Assembly (NCBI GenBank): GCA_002077065.1
Contig: NAJO01000044.1
Coordinates: 1-64,000 of the forward strand
DNA length: 64,000 bases
Reading direction: 5' to 3'
DNA from: Cryoendolithus antarcticus
Taxonomy: Eukaryota > Ascomycota > Dothideomycetes > Cladosporiales > Cladosporiaceae
This document shows, one piece after another, positions 46,728-57,676 of this stretch (position 1 is its first letter; the number at the start of each line of letters is the position of its first letter). The notes beneath the pieces are model-generated. The model was not told where the DNA came from. It saw only the letters and a list, made by a program, of their open reading frames with translations, and made no database searches. Made by a program: the position numbers and the translations under genes.

Positions 46728-49700
46728 ATGGCGACCAACAGGACAGCTCCTTTCCAGACCGTGGACTCATCAGATGACTCAATCTCCATCCGCACGCTCA
46801 CAGCCTCCGAAAGCGAGCAAGATTATTACGTGGAGAAGATCCTCGCGGAAGAGGAATTTATTCTCGGCACTGGCGTTATCGTGAAGTACCTTATCAAGTG
46901 GAAGAAATGGCCTATCCAAGCGTCTACTTTCGAGCCCGAAGGCAACCTCCATGACGATGGGCAGATGCTGGAAACGTGGGCTGGGGAGAAGCAGCGGATC
47001 GAAGCTGGCGAGCGCGAGCCCTTTGATGTCGATGCGTGGGAGATTGAGCATGAGAGGTGGAAGGAGGTGAGAGAGGGTGTCAAGGCGAGAAAGGCTAGAA
47101 AGCGTGCGAAGTTGGGGCTGTCGCCGCGGCCGCGACCGAGAGTAGCGGCACCGGCTGCGAGCGATGGGGATGATTCTGATGCTGCGGATGGGCTTTTCGT
47201 CGACGATGGGCAGCGGGACGAGCTTGACGCTAACCAGCCGAGAAAGAGGGTCAAGCTTGCACCGCCGCCGAAGAAGAAGGGGATTGCTCGTGCAAAGGTC
47301 AAGGAGGTCAAGCACGAAGAGTCCAGTGAGTCTGGGGACGATGAGAGCTCAGATGATGTGCCTTTGCAGAGCAGAGTAGCTCCGAAGAAGGCCACTGCAG
47401 TTAGGGCGCCAGCCGTACCAACCATGAACCGACAAGAAGCGATGAATGGCGACTCTGCACGATCGAACAATATCAGAACCGGATCTGCCGAGCTCACTAC
47501 ACGACCGAAAGCCACCACGGATGCGCAGACAGAGCAGCCTGTGCGAAGGAAACCCGGAAGACCTAAGCTAGCCGGTCTTAGCAAACAGCCACAAGCTACG
47601 AAGACACCGACGAGTATCTTCGCCAACTGGAATGTGGAAGCTTCGAATACTCGCAAAGCTCGCACGAAATCGAGTACGGATCCGAGAGAGATGCGATTCA
47701 CGAATCTCTCGGAACAGAGCCGGTTCCACAAGAGTGCTGCTATGGAGAAGGCGCCAGATCCGAGCAAGTTACAGATGCTCGATCTCAGTAGGCCAGCGCC
47801 GCGAGCGGTTATGATTTCCAATGGCAAATCTGCACCGCAAAGCGTGAGCGAGGCTTTACCACCGTTCACCGCGCCTATACCTACTGCGACGACAGTGCCT
47901 CTTGATGGATTGACACGAAATGCTGAAGCCGTTCTAGGGACAGCTGCGACCTCAAATAATCGGTCAAGCGCCCAAAGACAGGCATCTCTCAACGGCGCAG
48001 ATCTGCCAGTCTCTGCTACTACGGACACACCTGCAGTGACTACGAGAAGATCATCCACTCAGAGAGAACGGACCTCTCTCCCCAGCGCAGACGAACCTGC
48101 TTCTGCTACTACCGAGATACCTGCCGTTTTCGGCCGACGATCACCACCTCGCGGAGAGAGAGCAAGAAGTATCACTCCACCTGAAACGGATCGGCAAGAC
48201 TCGATCGTCCTACGCGACAACTTCAAGACTCACACGTGTAGAGACTGGAAGAAGACTGGCAGCTGTCCTCATGGCTCTAAGTGCTACTTTGCTCACTACG
48301 ATGTGCCGAACAGTGCACCCGGGAGAAGCATGTCGACTACATCTGCTGGCCAAGGACCGGCAATCAGTTTGCCCCCTGATCCGTCGAAATACCGCACGCA
48401 GCGATGTTCGAGATGGGCTGCTGGCTTCTGCGAGTTCGGTGATAACTGCCACTTCAGGCATGAAGACCATAGTGCTCCAATTCGGAAGGTGAGCGCACCA
48501 CCAGGAGCGACCCTACCACGTGAAGTGAGCGGAGTCCCTGGGCGGCACGAGAAACAACGCATCGAGTGCCTGTTCTGGCGCAAAGGTCACTGCAATCGTT
48601 CCGATGCAGCTTGTGAATATGCTCATGCAAAGACTGGCTTTTATTTGGATCATCCCAACGACAAAGAAGTGCAGGCCGACCTGAGTCACGCATGCGTCAG
48701 TGAAGCCGTGTACATTGATGCAGACCGCGATGGCTTCCCTGCGCAACCCTACAGTCGCGATGTGCAGCAGTCAAATGCCACATCACCAGTTTCACGGCAA
48801 TCACCGCCGGAGCAACTTCCCGCGCCAGCTCCGCCCGCCAATCCACCGATGCCTGCCTTGACGCTATCGTCAACTATTCCACCACACTACACGGATGGAA
48901 AGCAGATCGAATGCCACTACTGGCGCGGACCTGGCGAGTGCCATTACGTAGAGTCCACCTGTCGGTACGCTCATCACCGCACTGGTTGGTATACTGAATG
49001 GGCAGGCTCTAGGCAAGTGCTGCGCGATGAGAACACTGTAGTGCAGGTAGCGAGGGGTTATGATGGTGATATTTTGATGCAAGACGGCTCCGTGCATGAA
49101 ACACCAATCACCTCCACTGCAAACGAGCAGCTCGCTGGCGACTTACACTCGGCGCTTCAGGGCAGCACTTTGGAAGACATGTACGCCTTCACGAACCCCA
49201 TCAATCTCGCCATCAGTTCCAGTGGCAAGACCGCCTACGTAGCGATCATGCTCGCAAGCACATCGCAACATGACTACGACCGGGTTCGCCATATCCTTGG
49301 CAGACAGGGCGAGCTCACAATGTCGAGCATGGTCAGCGCAGCTCAGTTCCGGGTCCACTTCGCTGACATCTTAAAGCGAAGCGCAAGTCAGCATCACCCA
49401 TCAGGACCTGTTGTCATGGGGCCTGAGGACGGAGAGACAGTGTCCAAGTTCGCCAAAGCCTGTGAGCTCCATGCATCAGCTGGCATCATCACGAGCTCGG
49501 ACTTCACAATGCTGCTCTTCCCATCAGTTTCCAACGACTGGCAGTTCGTTTCCAAGACCTCAGGCACCTCACATGCAGCGCTCAGCTTCAAGCTGCTGCC
49601 GCCGCTGCCGGATCCGATTGACGCTGGTATCGATCACATCGAGCCAACGCTAAGCATTAAGCCAGATCTGAAGCACTCCTTGGCTGTGAGCAAAGAACTG

Positions 49701-50627
49701 CTCGACTTAAACGTCGAGGTGCTCCGCAAGGTAGCCAAGGGCAATCTCCGCCGGATGTTCATCATGCTCCCGCCGTCACGGAATGTAGAGAACGACGTGC
49801 TCCGTAGAATCTTCCTTACACCACTGAAGGAGAGCGACACACCAAAAGTCTTCACGCTGTTGGACGGCGATGAGGTATGGGAGAAGTTCCTCGCAAATTA
49901 CTTCAAAATCGGACCATTCGACGCTCCGTGCCTGCTGCTCATCCATCCAGAGATCCAGCTCCAGGATATTGCTCAACTGGGGCTCCTGCTAGCGAACACG
50001 AACACTCCCATGCACTACATCGGCACCCAGCATTCCCTCCACGACGACTCAGAAGCCCCGCCAATCTACCAATCGCAGCTCATCTTTCCCCACGGCGATC
50101 TCCTGCTTCTCACCGACGAGACCTTCACCTACGATCCCTTCTCCACGACCCAAATCCTCAAACAGGCTACCTTGATCAACGCCGGGAAGGTCGCTACTCA
50201 TGCAGACTATACCACGGAGGTGTACATTGCTACGTCGCCTAATATTCGCGAGACTTTGTCGGACCTTGCGAGGGGAGGAAACCCACTGCATGGGGAGTTG
50301 TTCAGGGCGTTCGAGGCGTTTGCGCCGATTGCTTGGGATACTGCGGTGGCATCTCACTTGGTCGAAGCAACGGATCTTCACTCATACGCCGAACTGTCGC
50401 CCACGGAGAGGACTATCCACTTGGTATCCTGGTTCGGGCACTACGCTTCCGGGCATGCAAGAGATCATAGACGCTTCAGCATCTGTGGCATCGAGAGCGC
50501 AGAAGTCGAGGGCAGGGCGATGGAGTGGCAGAAGGAGAATGGGCACTGTGTTGTGTACACGGCGGGGGAGTTCTTGGTGAAGTTAAATCGCATGAAGGAG
50601 GCGGGGGAGAAGGCTGCAAGGGTGTGA
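46728..50627 (+). CDS. Chromodomain protein with four CCCH zinc fingers
   Basis: Single exon, 1,299 aa; ATG 46728 lies in GCCACCATGGCG. An N-terminal chromodomain (about residues 32-85) has the aromatic cage as Tyr33/34, Trp58 and Trp61 (KWKKW) and ends TFEPEGNL, consistent with methyl-lysine binding. A long basic/acidic disordered region with nuclear-localisation-like clusters and a GRPKLAG AT-hook-like motif follows. Four CCCH fingers begin at about residues 504, 560, 614 and 729 (CRDWKKTGSCPHGSKCYFAH, CSRWAAGFCEFGDNCHFRH, CLFWRKGHCNRSDAACEYAH, CHYWRGPGECHYVESTCRYAH). The C-terminal ~500 residues are folded-looking with no domain I can name (blocks such as FTMLLFPSVSNDWQF and LIFPHGDLLLLTDETF). 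Combining a histone-mark reader with RNA-binding-type fingers suggests an RNA-linked heterochromatin factor, comparable in plan to S. pombe Chp1. Function is inference. Confidence 0.88.
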   Translation: MATNRTAPFQTVDSSDDSISIRTLTASESEQDYYVEKILAEEEFILGTGVIVKYLIKWKKWPIQASTFEPEGNLHDDGQMLETWAGEKQRIEAGEREPFDVDAWEIEHERWKEVREGVKARKARKRAKLGLSPRPRPRVAAPAASDGDDSDAADGLFVDDGQRDELDANQPRKRVKLAPPPKKKGIARAKVKEVKHEESSESGDDESSDDVPLQSRVAPKKATAVRAPAVPTMNRQEAMNGDSARSNNIRTGSAELTTRPKATTDAQTEQPVRRKPGRPKLAGLSKQPQATKTPTSIFANWNVEASNTRKARTKSSTDPREMRFTNLSEQSRFHKSAAMEKAPDPSKLQMLDLSRPAPRAVMISNGKSAPQSVSEALPPFTAPIPTATTVPLDGLTRNAEAVLGTAATSNNRSSAQRQASLNGADLPVSATTDTPAVTTRRSSTQRERTSLPSADEPASATTEIPAVFGRRSPPRGERARSITPPETDRQDSIVLRDNFKTHTCRDWKKTGSCPHGSKCYFAHYDVPNSAPGRSMSTTSAGQGPAISLPPDPSKYRTQRCSRWAAGFCEFGDNCHFRHEDHSAPIRKVSAPPGATLPREVSGVPGRHEKQRIECLFWRKGHCNRSDAACEYAHAKTGFYLDHPNDKEVQADLSHACVSEAVYIDADRDGFPAQPYSRDVQQSNATSPVSRQSPPEQLPAPAPPANPPMPALTLSSTIPPHYTDGKQIECHYWRGPGECHYVESTCRYAHHRTGWYTEWAGSRQVLRDENTVVQVARGYDGDILMQDGSVHETPITSTANEQLAGDLHSALQGSTLEDMYAFTNPINLAISSSGKTAYVAIMLASTSQHDYDRVRHILGRQGELTMSSMVSAAQFRVHFADILKRSASQHHPSGPVVMGPEDGETVSKFAKACELHASAGIITSSDFTMLLFPSVSNDWQFVSKTSGTSHAALSFKLLPPLPDPIDAGIDHIEPTLSIKPDLKHSLAVSKELLDLNVEVLRKVAKGNLRRMFIMLPPSRNVENDVLRRIFLTPLKESDTPKVFTLLDGDEVWEKFLANYFKIGPFDAPCLLLIHPEIQLQDIAQLGLLLANTNTPMHYIGTQHSLHDDSEAPPIYQSQLIFPHGDLLLLTDETFTYDPFSTTQILKQATLINAGKVATHADYTTEVYIATSPNIRETLSDLARGGNPLHGELFRAFEAFAPIAWDTAVASHLVEATDLHSYAELSPTERTIHLVSWFGHYASGHARDHRRFSICGIESAEVEGRAMEWQKENGHCVVYTAGEFLVKLNRMKEAGEKAARV

Positions 50628-51820
50628 GGGGTTGGGGAGGTAATGTGATGAGGAGACGATGAGGGAGCTGGGACGTCGGGTGTATGGGTAGATCGAACAA
50701 GTACGCCTGTTATGACTCCAGAAGCGCAGGTGGTCAGTCTGCTACAAGTGTAGTCATAGGAACAAATGCGCGAGTTCTGCGCCTCTGAGACGCTGAACGG
50801 TGTGAATGCATCAGATGGCCTGTTCTGCACTGGAAATCAGAGCTCTCGCACTCGTGGCCGCGGACGCAAAGTTCACCATCATCGTGTATGCAAGAGGCCA
50901 CAACGAGGGACACGCATACTTTGATCCCTGGTGCTTTTGCAAAGCGCTCCTCCTGATGCGATGAGAGGCACCGCCTGGCTAGCGGCTCACAGGCAGCGCG
51001 GAAGCTATCGGGGCTGATATCGTATCGACGTGCTCACGGTTAGAATGACAGATTGGCTGTTGCGGTTGCGAGCTCGTAGAGGGGCGTAGCCGGAATGGCA
51101 GGGGATTCATGCAGAGCCGTGGTACTACGTGCACTTCTTCTCCTCTCTTCAGATTTCCGAGCTGTCTCTCGATAACGGAGCGAGCGGGAGACTGAAGTAT
51201 AGGCCTCTAGAGACGCGAAGCGTGTGAGATCTGTCCAGTGGTGGTTTACAGCTTGAGCTCTACCTAGAAGCTACCTCTGATCTCGTCCCTTTGGACCACA
51301 GGTCAGCAGGCGCGCTACAACCTTTTCCATCACCCTGCCATCTGCACCCATGTCAAGCTCGCCCTCAACCTCTCGTTCTAGCCTCAGGCGCCAGTCTCAG
51401 CCCAAGGCTGAGAATGCCTCGTGCGCGGGTAACCGCTGCTTGCTTTCATCCACTGTACCCGTCTCATGCCCGAAACCGCAGGGCAACGATCTGGACTTTG
51501 ACGATGCTCCGAAAATCCGTGTCTGGAGAAGCAGATTGTCGCTGCTTCAAGAGAGCTGGGTTAGCGCGCTCCGGAGAAGCCTTCAGCGCTCTGAGCATCG
51601 AGCTTCAATCCTGGCAGCAGCGGCACATTGACTGACTCGCGGAGAGTCCTCAATAGCCAGAGACACTCCCGATGACTTCGTCCTTGTGCGTCTCCCGGCC
51701 TGCGAGACATGTCGTGCTGTCCAGCATACCGTCGAACCCACGGTCACGTCGCGGTGCTCGTCCCGCAGCGCCAGGCTTTGCACATCTTGCTTGCCGCCAA
51801 ATGGAGATTCCTTGGTTTCT
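50628..51820. other. Intergenic between convergent genes, one weak small ORF
   Basis: 1.2 kb. The only frame with protein-like wording is the 93-codon ORF at 51350 (separate entry). The rest holds no repeat or RNA gene that I can support. Confidence 0.35.
51350..51631 (+). CDS. Possible small ORF, unknown
   Basis: 93 codons starting MSSSPSTSRSSLRRQSQ, with two Cys (CAGNRC), an acidic DLDFDDAPKIRVW and a helical C-terminal half (SRLSLLQESWVSALRRSLQRSEH). Start context CCCATGTCA is acceptable and third-position bias looks plausible. No homologue is recognised and there is no intron evidence, so this is a candidate only. Confidence 0.25.
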   Translation: MSSSPSTSRSSLRRQSQPKAENASCAGNRCLLSSTVPVSCPKPQGNDLDFDDAPKIRVWRSRLSLLQESWVSALRRSLQRSEHRASILAAAAH

Positions 51821-53065
51821 TCAAGTCGGCTCCTTGTCCACCTCTCCGGTATCCATCGCCTCCTCCTCCCTCTCCATCTCCCGCAGACTACTTCCCGCGC
51901 TCCCCATACCACTCTCACCACTACTGATCTCTTCGCCTTCCAACACGTAGCCTTCTGTCCTGCCCACGAGGCTCACGTAGTAGTCCACCAGTGTCTCCGG
52001 CTTAGGCACAATCTTCCACTGGCACTTTTGTAGGAACTCCAGCTCCAGCGTCGCTAGCTCTGACACCGGAATGCCGCCGATGCGGGCGTACGTCGGGTTC
52101 GTCCAGAAGGAATCGCTCAAGCCTTTGGCAGCCACAGTCGCAGCCGTGATGAGGAAGCGATGCACAGTCAGGCTATTGATTGTGAACGCAGAATAGCAAG
52201 CACAAAGCCGATCGATGTAGTAGACCATACTCAGCAGTATCGGCGGCGGTAGCGTCGCATGCTGGATCAAGCGTTGCAGGTAGTCTGATACGCTTATTCC
52301 TGGCGGAGCACGCGAGTGGAAGCGCGTTAGGCGGTTGTTGTGCAACGGTATCTGATCGTTTAGACGGATGAGCTCCAGCAACATGGAGGATATTAGAACG
52401 CCGAGATCTTTGGGGGAGCAGGTTTCGTAGGCGCGAGGCATTATTTTCGGGGGTTCAGTGGAAGGGCGAGGGCGTTTGGAGGGGGTGGTAGGAGCTGTCG
52501 TGCGGGCTTCGCGGGGTGACGGCGCTGGACTGCTGGTAGATGGAGGCTCGGCATTGCTCTTCAGCGGAGGCTGAGGATCTACTCGTAGCGGCGGTTCGGG
52601 AGGAGGCTCAATGGGTGGTGCTGGCTGCTGTTGCAGGGGCGCAGCGCTCATGTGTGGGGATGTCGAGTCGGAGCTATCGTCGTCGTCGCTGCTCTCCTCC
52701 TCGCTACGCGCGTCCTCTTTCCGCTTCCTGCCTGGCGTTGATATGTGTTGCTGAGCTTCGTTCAAGGGAGTGATTGACTTATGTCCGGCGGTTGGGGGGT
52801 AGCCGTCCGGAGAGTACTGCGTTCCTGCATCTGCGTAACGCGGCCGAGGCTCCCGCGTCGCGTTGCTCTCGCCTGCGCGGTCGCGGGGAAGGAGGGTCTT
52901 GGGCGAGAGACTGGCGATGCTGGAAGGTGTCGGGGAGTGCAGGGCTCGTCGTTGGTGGGTTGCAGAATTGGGAGGTGCGGCCCGGGACGGAGCAGGGGAG
53001 TAGTGGTACGGCTTTGCTCTCGGGGATGGCGAGATGCTGGGAGATGAGGACATCAAGGTCGACAT
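51821..53065 (-). CDS. PHO80: PHO80/PREG-type cyclin
   Basis: Single exon, 414 aa. The first ~200 residues are disordered (Ser/Pro-rich, an EEESSDDDDSSDS acidic cluster, Gln/Pro tracts). A cyclin box follows at about 215-370: DLGVLISSMLLELIRLND, FHSRAPPGISVSDYLQRLI, SMVYYIDRLC, FTINSLTVHRFLITAATVAAKGLSD, FWTNPTYARIGGIPVSELATLELEFL. This wording is that of Pho80/PREG, the cyclin partner of Pho85/PGOV, which represses the phosphate-starvation factor Pho4/NUC-1. With the VTC gene 40 kb away it adds a phosphate theme but no linkage is implied. A short Glu-rich tail ends the protein. Confidence 0.85.
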   Translation of the reverse strand: MSTLMSSSPSISPSPRAKPYHYSPAPSRAAPPNSATHQRRALHSPTPSSIASLSPKTLLPRDRAGESNATREPRPRYADAGTQYSPDGYPPTAGHKSITPLNEAQQHISTPGRKRKEDARSEEESSDDDDSSDSTSPHMSAAPLQQQPAPPIEPPPEPPLRVDPQPPLKSNAEPPSTSSPAPSPREARTTAPTTPSKRPRPSTEPPKIMPRAYETCSPKDLGVLISSMLLELIRLNDQIPLHNNRLTRFHSRAPPGISVSDYLQRLIQHATLPPPILLSMVYYIDRLCACYSAFTINSLTVHRFLITAATVAAKGLSDSFWTNPTYARIGGIPVSELATLELEFLQKCQWKIVPKPETLVDYYVSLVGRTEGYVLEGEEISSGESGMGSAGSSLREMEREEEAMDTGEVDKEPT

Positions 53066-53609
53066 GCCCAGTGGAGTGATGCAGTGGAGGTGCGACGGTG
53101 AGGGCAGGCGCTAGTGTTCGAGCGCATAGTGGTACCTGCGCAATGACTCTGCTGTGGAGAGGTGAGGACGCTCCGTGGGGTAGAGACTAGAGCCGTGTGG
53201 GATGGGCGGCGCCTCTTGTACAGGAGGCAATTATTGATGTACTGTGTAAGAGAATGAGGCGATGTACGAGCAGACAGTGCGCAAACTTCTCGTCGTCTAC
53301 ATTCAAAGCATGACCTCCATACAAATGACACACGTGGGCCATGCCCTTCGGAAGCACAGCGCAATCATTCCGAGGGCACGAAACCTTGTCGGATCCGAGG
53401 CCTCGATATGGCGCAAGATCAAGCTTTGAATGTGCGAGTCAGTCGTTCTCGGCAGCTGAGCCGAGAGCTCTTGAAGGTCGACCTGAGGCCGGTCATAATG
53501 GAGCTTCGAATAGCCATCTTTGCTAGGCAACACCGTGCGACACTGCACTGGCTCTGGGGTTCAGCGTCGGAGAGCTACAATCAACGGACGAACGGATGAC
53601 ATACTCGCC
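53066..53609. promoter_or_regulatory. Divergent promoter, PHO80 / VID28
   Basis: 544 bp between divergent starts. A frame is open on the plus strand from 53520 through the VID28 start but only from a TTG, so I read it as leader. No repeats were seen. Confidence 0.35.
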
Positions 53610-56600
53610 ATGGTGCAGGCAATCACACCCGAAGCCATCCAGGCTCTCCGCCAAAGTACTTCTGGTCAGCTAGCACTTTTGAAGGACCTGAAGAACGGTA
53701 TAGTGGGCCACGATCAACGGAAGGAGCCCGCGGTTCGCCATGGTGTTCTGGACGTCCTGATCGGCATACGATCCAGTAGTGAAACCAGGGTACAAGCTAC
53801 ACAAATCATCGGCAGTATAGCTGGGGCTGGAGCCGAATATGTCGAGCCGCTGCTGGCTGCGGGTGTTGCAGAGTACCTCCTGGACGGTGTTGGACAGAGG
53901 GATGAGAGGCTTGTGACCGCAAGTCTGCAGGCTCTGCGTAGTCTGGCAGCCTCGTGGTACGTTCTGTTTCTCAGGTCTGGGAATGCCTTCGCTTCTCGAA
54001 AATGTTTCGAATCGCTCCTGTGGTCCTGCTAGCACAAACGTAACAGTGGACGCCTCGTTCCATGTCGGTGAGAGAGAGTGTGCTCTCGACCAGTTTCTCT
54101 TACGGACGCGAAGGCTCAAGCGATTCATTGCTGCGGCCACACTCATAGTAGCACAAGAGCGCCTTCGGGCATTTGGAGCAGCGGAGACAGTTTCGGTATC
54201 ACAGTACTGACGCGTTTGTAGGAATCTTGTCGCGACTACAAGCAATGCCGCAACCATTGCTTTGCCTCTTCACAATTGGACCAACATCTTCGCAGCCCTG
54301 GCGCAAAACCCGGGAGTAACTTCTAGGCGCCTGATCACTCTTTGCGACATTGTAGCCTACACAGCGGTCGATGGCTACCCTTTCGACACTGTCATACTAG
54401 ACGTTCTTGCAGGACTACTAACAGCCCATGCCATCGCATCTGGCCAATTCGACGATCGCAGTGCAAGGTCAGCTCGCCCAGTGGCACCACCTCCTGCGGC
54501 AGTACCTAGCATCCTTCACGCTATCGGAAGCATAATACAGGGCTCTACCTACCGAACATGGCGTTTCATACTCAGCCAGCCGATCGAAGAGCTTTTCACC
54601 AAGATAGCCCTCGGAGACGGTGACCTCCGCTACATGATGTCACCGAAGTACGGCCTTCTCAACGGCGAAGGCAGCCTTCTCCCACCGCTTCACATTCCAC
54701 CTTACAAGAACGTCTCCTATGCTTCCTCATTCCCAATTGCAACTGTAGACCGAGGCCACGATATCGGCCTCACAGGAAGCGACCTCGACCACGCCAATGC
54801 AGTCGTTGGCTGGCTGCTGCACTTCGCGCGCTCCTATGATGGCGAGGATCGTTGCATTGCGCTCAAACTTGTCGCCTTGGTACACGACGCCCTTCGAGCA
54901 ACGACTAGGAGTCCACCGCTCGAAGTACTGCAGCGCACGCACGACCGCGTCCGTCAACTCAACTACCTTGCCGTGCCCCTCGTAGTACGTCTGGTGGAAG
55001 ACAGCAACCTCCGACCAGACGGCGACAAACTCCGCGAAGAAGCCTGTGCTATTCTCGCTCTCCTTGTGCGCAGCGAACGGGACCTCCAAGCCGGTGCCGT
55101 GGAAGCAAAAGCAATCAAGCATGTCTGCATCTCGCTCAAACGCAGCTTCGACCCAATCGCTCTTTCGAGGCCGATGTGGAGCCCTCGCAAAATACATTCA
55201 GGCGGAGATGCAGGTTCCGCGGGCTGCAGGCTGGGAAGAAGAGGATTGCCCAAGGAGGTCGTGCATGCCATGCGGTGGCGAAGGGGTGCATTGGATGCTG
55301 TCGCCGCTTTGACGCACCCAAAAGACGACTTGCATAGGAAGGCTGTTGTCGATGCTGGGGTTGTTGGGTGTGTGGTGGAGGGTCTGCGGCCATTTGAGGA
55401 GCGGTTCTGGGAAGGAGGTGTCGGGAGGAAGGGGACCTTGGGGAGTAATGACGGTAAGTCTTTGCAGTCTGGAACAGCTCAGAAAGCCCCGATCGCTGCA
55501 GAGCTACCTTGATCTCATACACTAACATTAACATAGGCAACACAGTACCCGTCGTTTTGGCAGCCTGCAACGCAGCAAGGTCTATGTCGCGTAGCGTCGG
55601 TCTGCTACGCACGAGTCTTCTCGACGCCAGCCTCGCTAAGCCCATCATAACACTCATGAAACATCCGAACCACAAAGTCAGGCTTGCAGCAACAGACGTA
55701 TGCATCAATCTTCTTAACGAATTCAGTCCCACAAAACGCGATCTCATAGCCGAGGGTGTGATTCCCATACTTTGCCAGCAGGCTCGTAGCGACAACCTCG
55801 AGCTCCGAAGATCGAGTATCTGGGCGCTTAAGCATCTGCTCAATACGTCGCCAAGAGAGCTGCGGATACAGGTGCTGGATGGGCTGACGCCGGAGTTCCT
55901 CATGTCCGCTATGGCTGGTCAATCCTCTGATATTGCGTCCTCATCGAATGGCAATGGCGGTGTGAATATCCGGCTTAGCTCCGCCAACGCTGCGGGCGAA
56001 CAGGTCGATCTCCTGAACCCCTCATCCATGGACGTAGACCCGAACCCGTCCCACGACCTTGACGACGATGATGATGAAGAGGATGACGAGAACGACGAAG
56101 AAGACGAAGACGGCGAGGTTCTCCTCGACGAGCCGTCGCAAACCCACTACCAAACCTCACAACTCCGCTCAACCCTCCACGATCATCCAATGCCTAAACT
56201 GGCCTCCTCTGCGATTTTGCAGCGCTACCGCCAGCTGGAAGAAGATGAGCACTTCAAGTCCATTCAACTAGGTACAGAAATTCAAGAGCATGCCCTCGAC
56301 CTCCTCCGGAATTTCATCTACGCCGACGCCGACGACTGCGTGGCCCTAACAACCCACGTCTACACTGCCATCGGCTCTACTCGCCTTCTAGACCTCCTGG
56401 CCAGCAAGCTGTTACCCCTTTCCACCACATCTGCGCTGCAACGAACACCGACGCTGTATGCTAGTACGCCAATCCTGCACTCCACGCTACGCCTGACCTC
56501 GCATCTGTGCGCCTCCTCCCCCTCTCACAAATCTACACTCCTGGCTTGTACTGCTATACTGCACGCCATTCTTCCGCATTTCACACACCCTAGCCCGTCG

Positions 56601-56801
56601 ATAAGGCTAGCGTGTCTAGATATTATGGTCAATTTGACGTGGGTGGAGGACGAACGTGACCGCTCTCCTGGCGCGCGGGACCGCATCCGCTTACTCCGCG
56701 AAGCTGGTCTGGAGGAGAAAGTAAGGGGTTTGGTTGGCGATTCGGATGCTGGCGTGCGAGAGCGAGCTAAAGTCGCTGTGCGGCAGGTAGAGGGAGGGTA
56801 G
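53610..56801 (+). CDS. VID28: Armadillo-repeat protein Vid28/Gid5 (ARMC8 family)
   Basis: Three exons: 53610-53956, 54222-55453 and 55537-56801. Introns are 265 nt (TG|GTACGT, branch ACTGACG, acceptor TTGTAG) and 83 nt (G|GTAAGT, branch ACTAAC, acceptor CATAG); 947 aa. ARM/HEAT repeats run along the whole length (EPAVRHGVLDVLIGI, EEACAILALLVRSE, DLHRKAVVDAGVVGCV, KVRLAATDVCINLL, ELRRSSIWALKHLL, RLACLDIMVNLTW). A long Asp/Glu stretch inside the third exon (DDDDDEEDDENDEEDEDGE) interrupts them. Vid28/Gid5 is a scaffold of the GID/CTLH ubiquitin ligase that degrades gluconeogenic enzymes. The closing repeats are the most ARMC8-like. The first intron is unusually long for this window. Confidence 0.87.
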
Positions 56802-57676
56802 GTCTCCCCGGATATTGTAAAGTGACTGTGGTAATGTAAGGGTAGCTGCAACAGTAAAATTGATGTTGCTGTCTCCGAGAGATAAAATAGAGTTATCTCA
56901 GCCTTGTGCTTGAAGGTTTGGAATCTCACATACATGGTGACATTGTGATTTGTTGCTGCTGACAAGGTCGTAGGAGCGTTATCAGTGTTTCGGGAATTTG
57001 GAGAGGCGGAGGTAGCAGTCGGAGGAATTGAGATTGGTAGGGATTGGATTGGGGATTTTGGTCCAAAACTCCAAACGGGATTCTCGTGGATATAGTAAGA
57101 GTTCGGTGTGCTGTTGCGGGTGTATGTGTAGTTGCATGAACGCTCTCCGTGGTCCAGAGAGTGGAGGTAATACTCGATTGGTAAAGCTCGGCCGATGAAG
57201 GACTACTGGGCAGAACTGGAGCGATGGTGGGATTTTGGTACGATGTGCAGCGTTTCAGCCAGGTAGGGAAGTAAGCGGGCTATGTAGGTTTTGTGCAATT
57301 AGGTAGGTACATATGGTCATTCGTGCAGATCGTTCCATCCCAAGCGCCCACTCCTCCTGATTCCTCCAAATGACAGTTTGATGCGCGCGGAATAGCAGTT
57401 GTGGATATCGTGAAAGGGGAAGAGTGTCGCTGTTCCGTCCAATAACAGCACCCAAGCATCTCAAGCAATGGACAAAGTACAGAGTGTCATCGGAGGGCGC
57501 TATAGAAGCCAACACAAATGCCAGTCAGCCGTCCCGTCACGATTAGTAGAAGCACAGCTGATCCTCGCCGGCTCGACCTGATAGACGCAGCAGTGCAAGT
57601 CGATTGTTCGGTGTAGTAGCGTCCAGATAAGTGCTTACCCGTCGATGATGTCGAGCAGTGATCGGCTTCTAACATC
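56802..57676. other. Intergenic between convergent genes
   Basis: 875 bp. A purine-rich G/A stretch (56995-57080: gagaggcgga, ggtagggattgg) is the only compositional feature. No ORF or RNA gene is supported. Confidence 0.35.
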
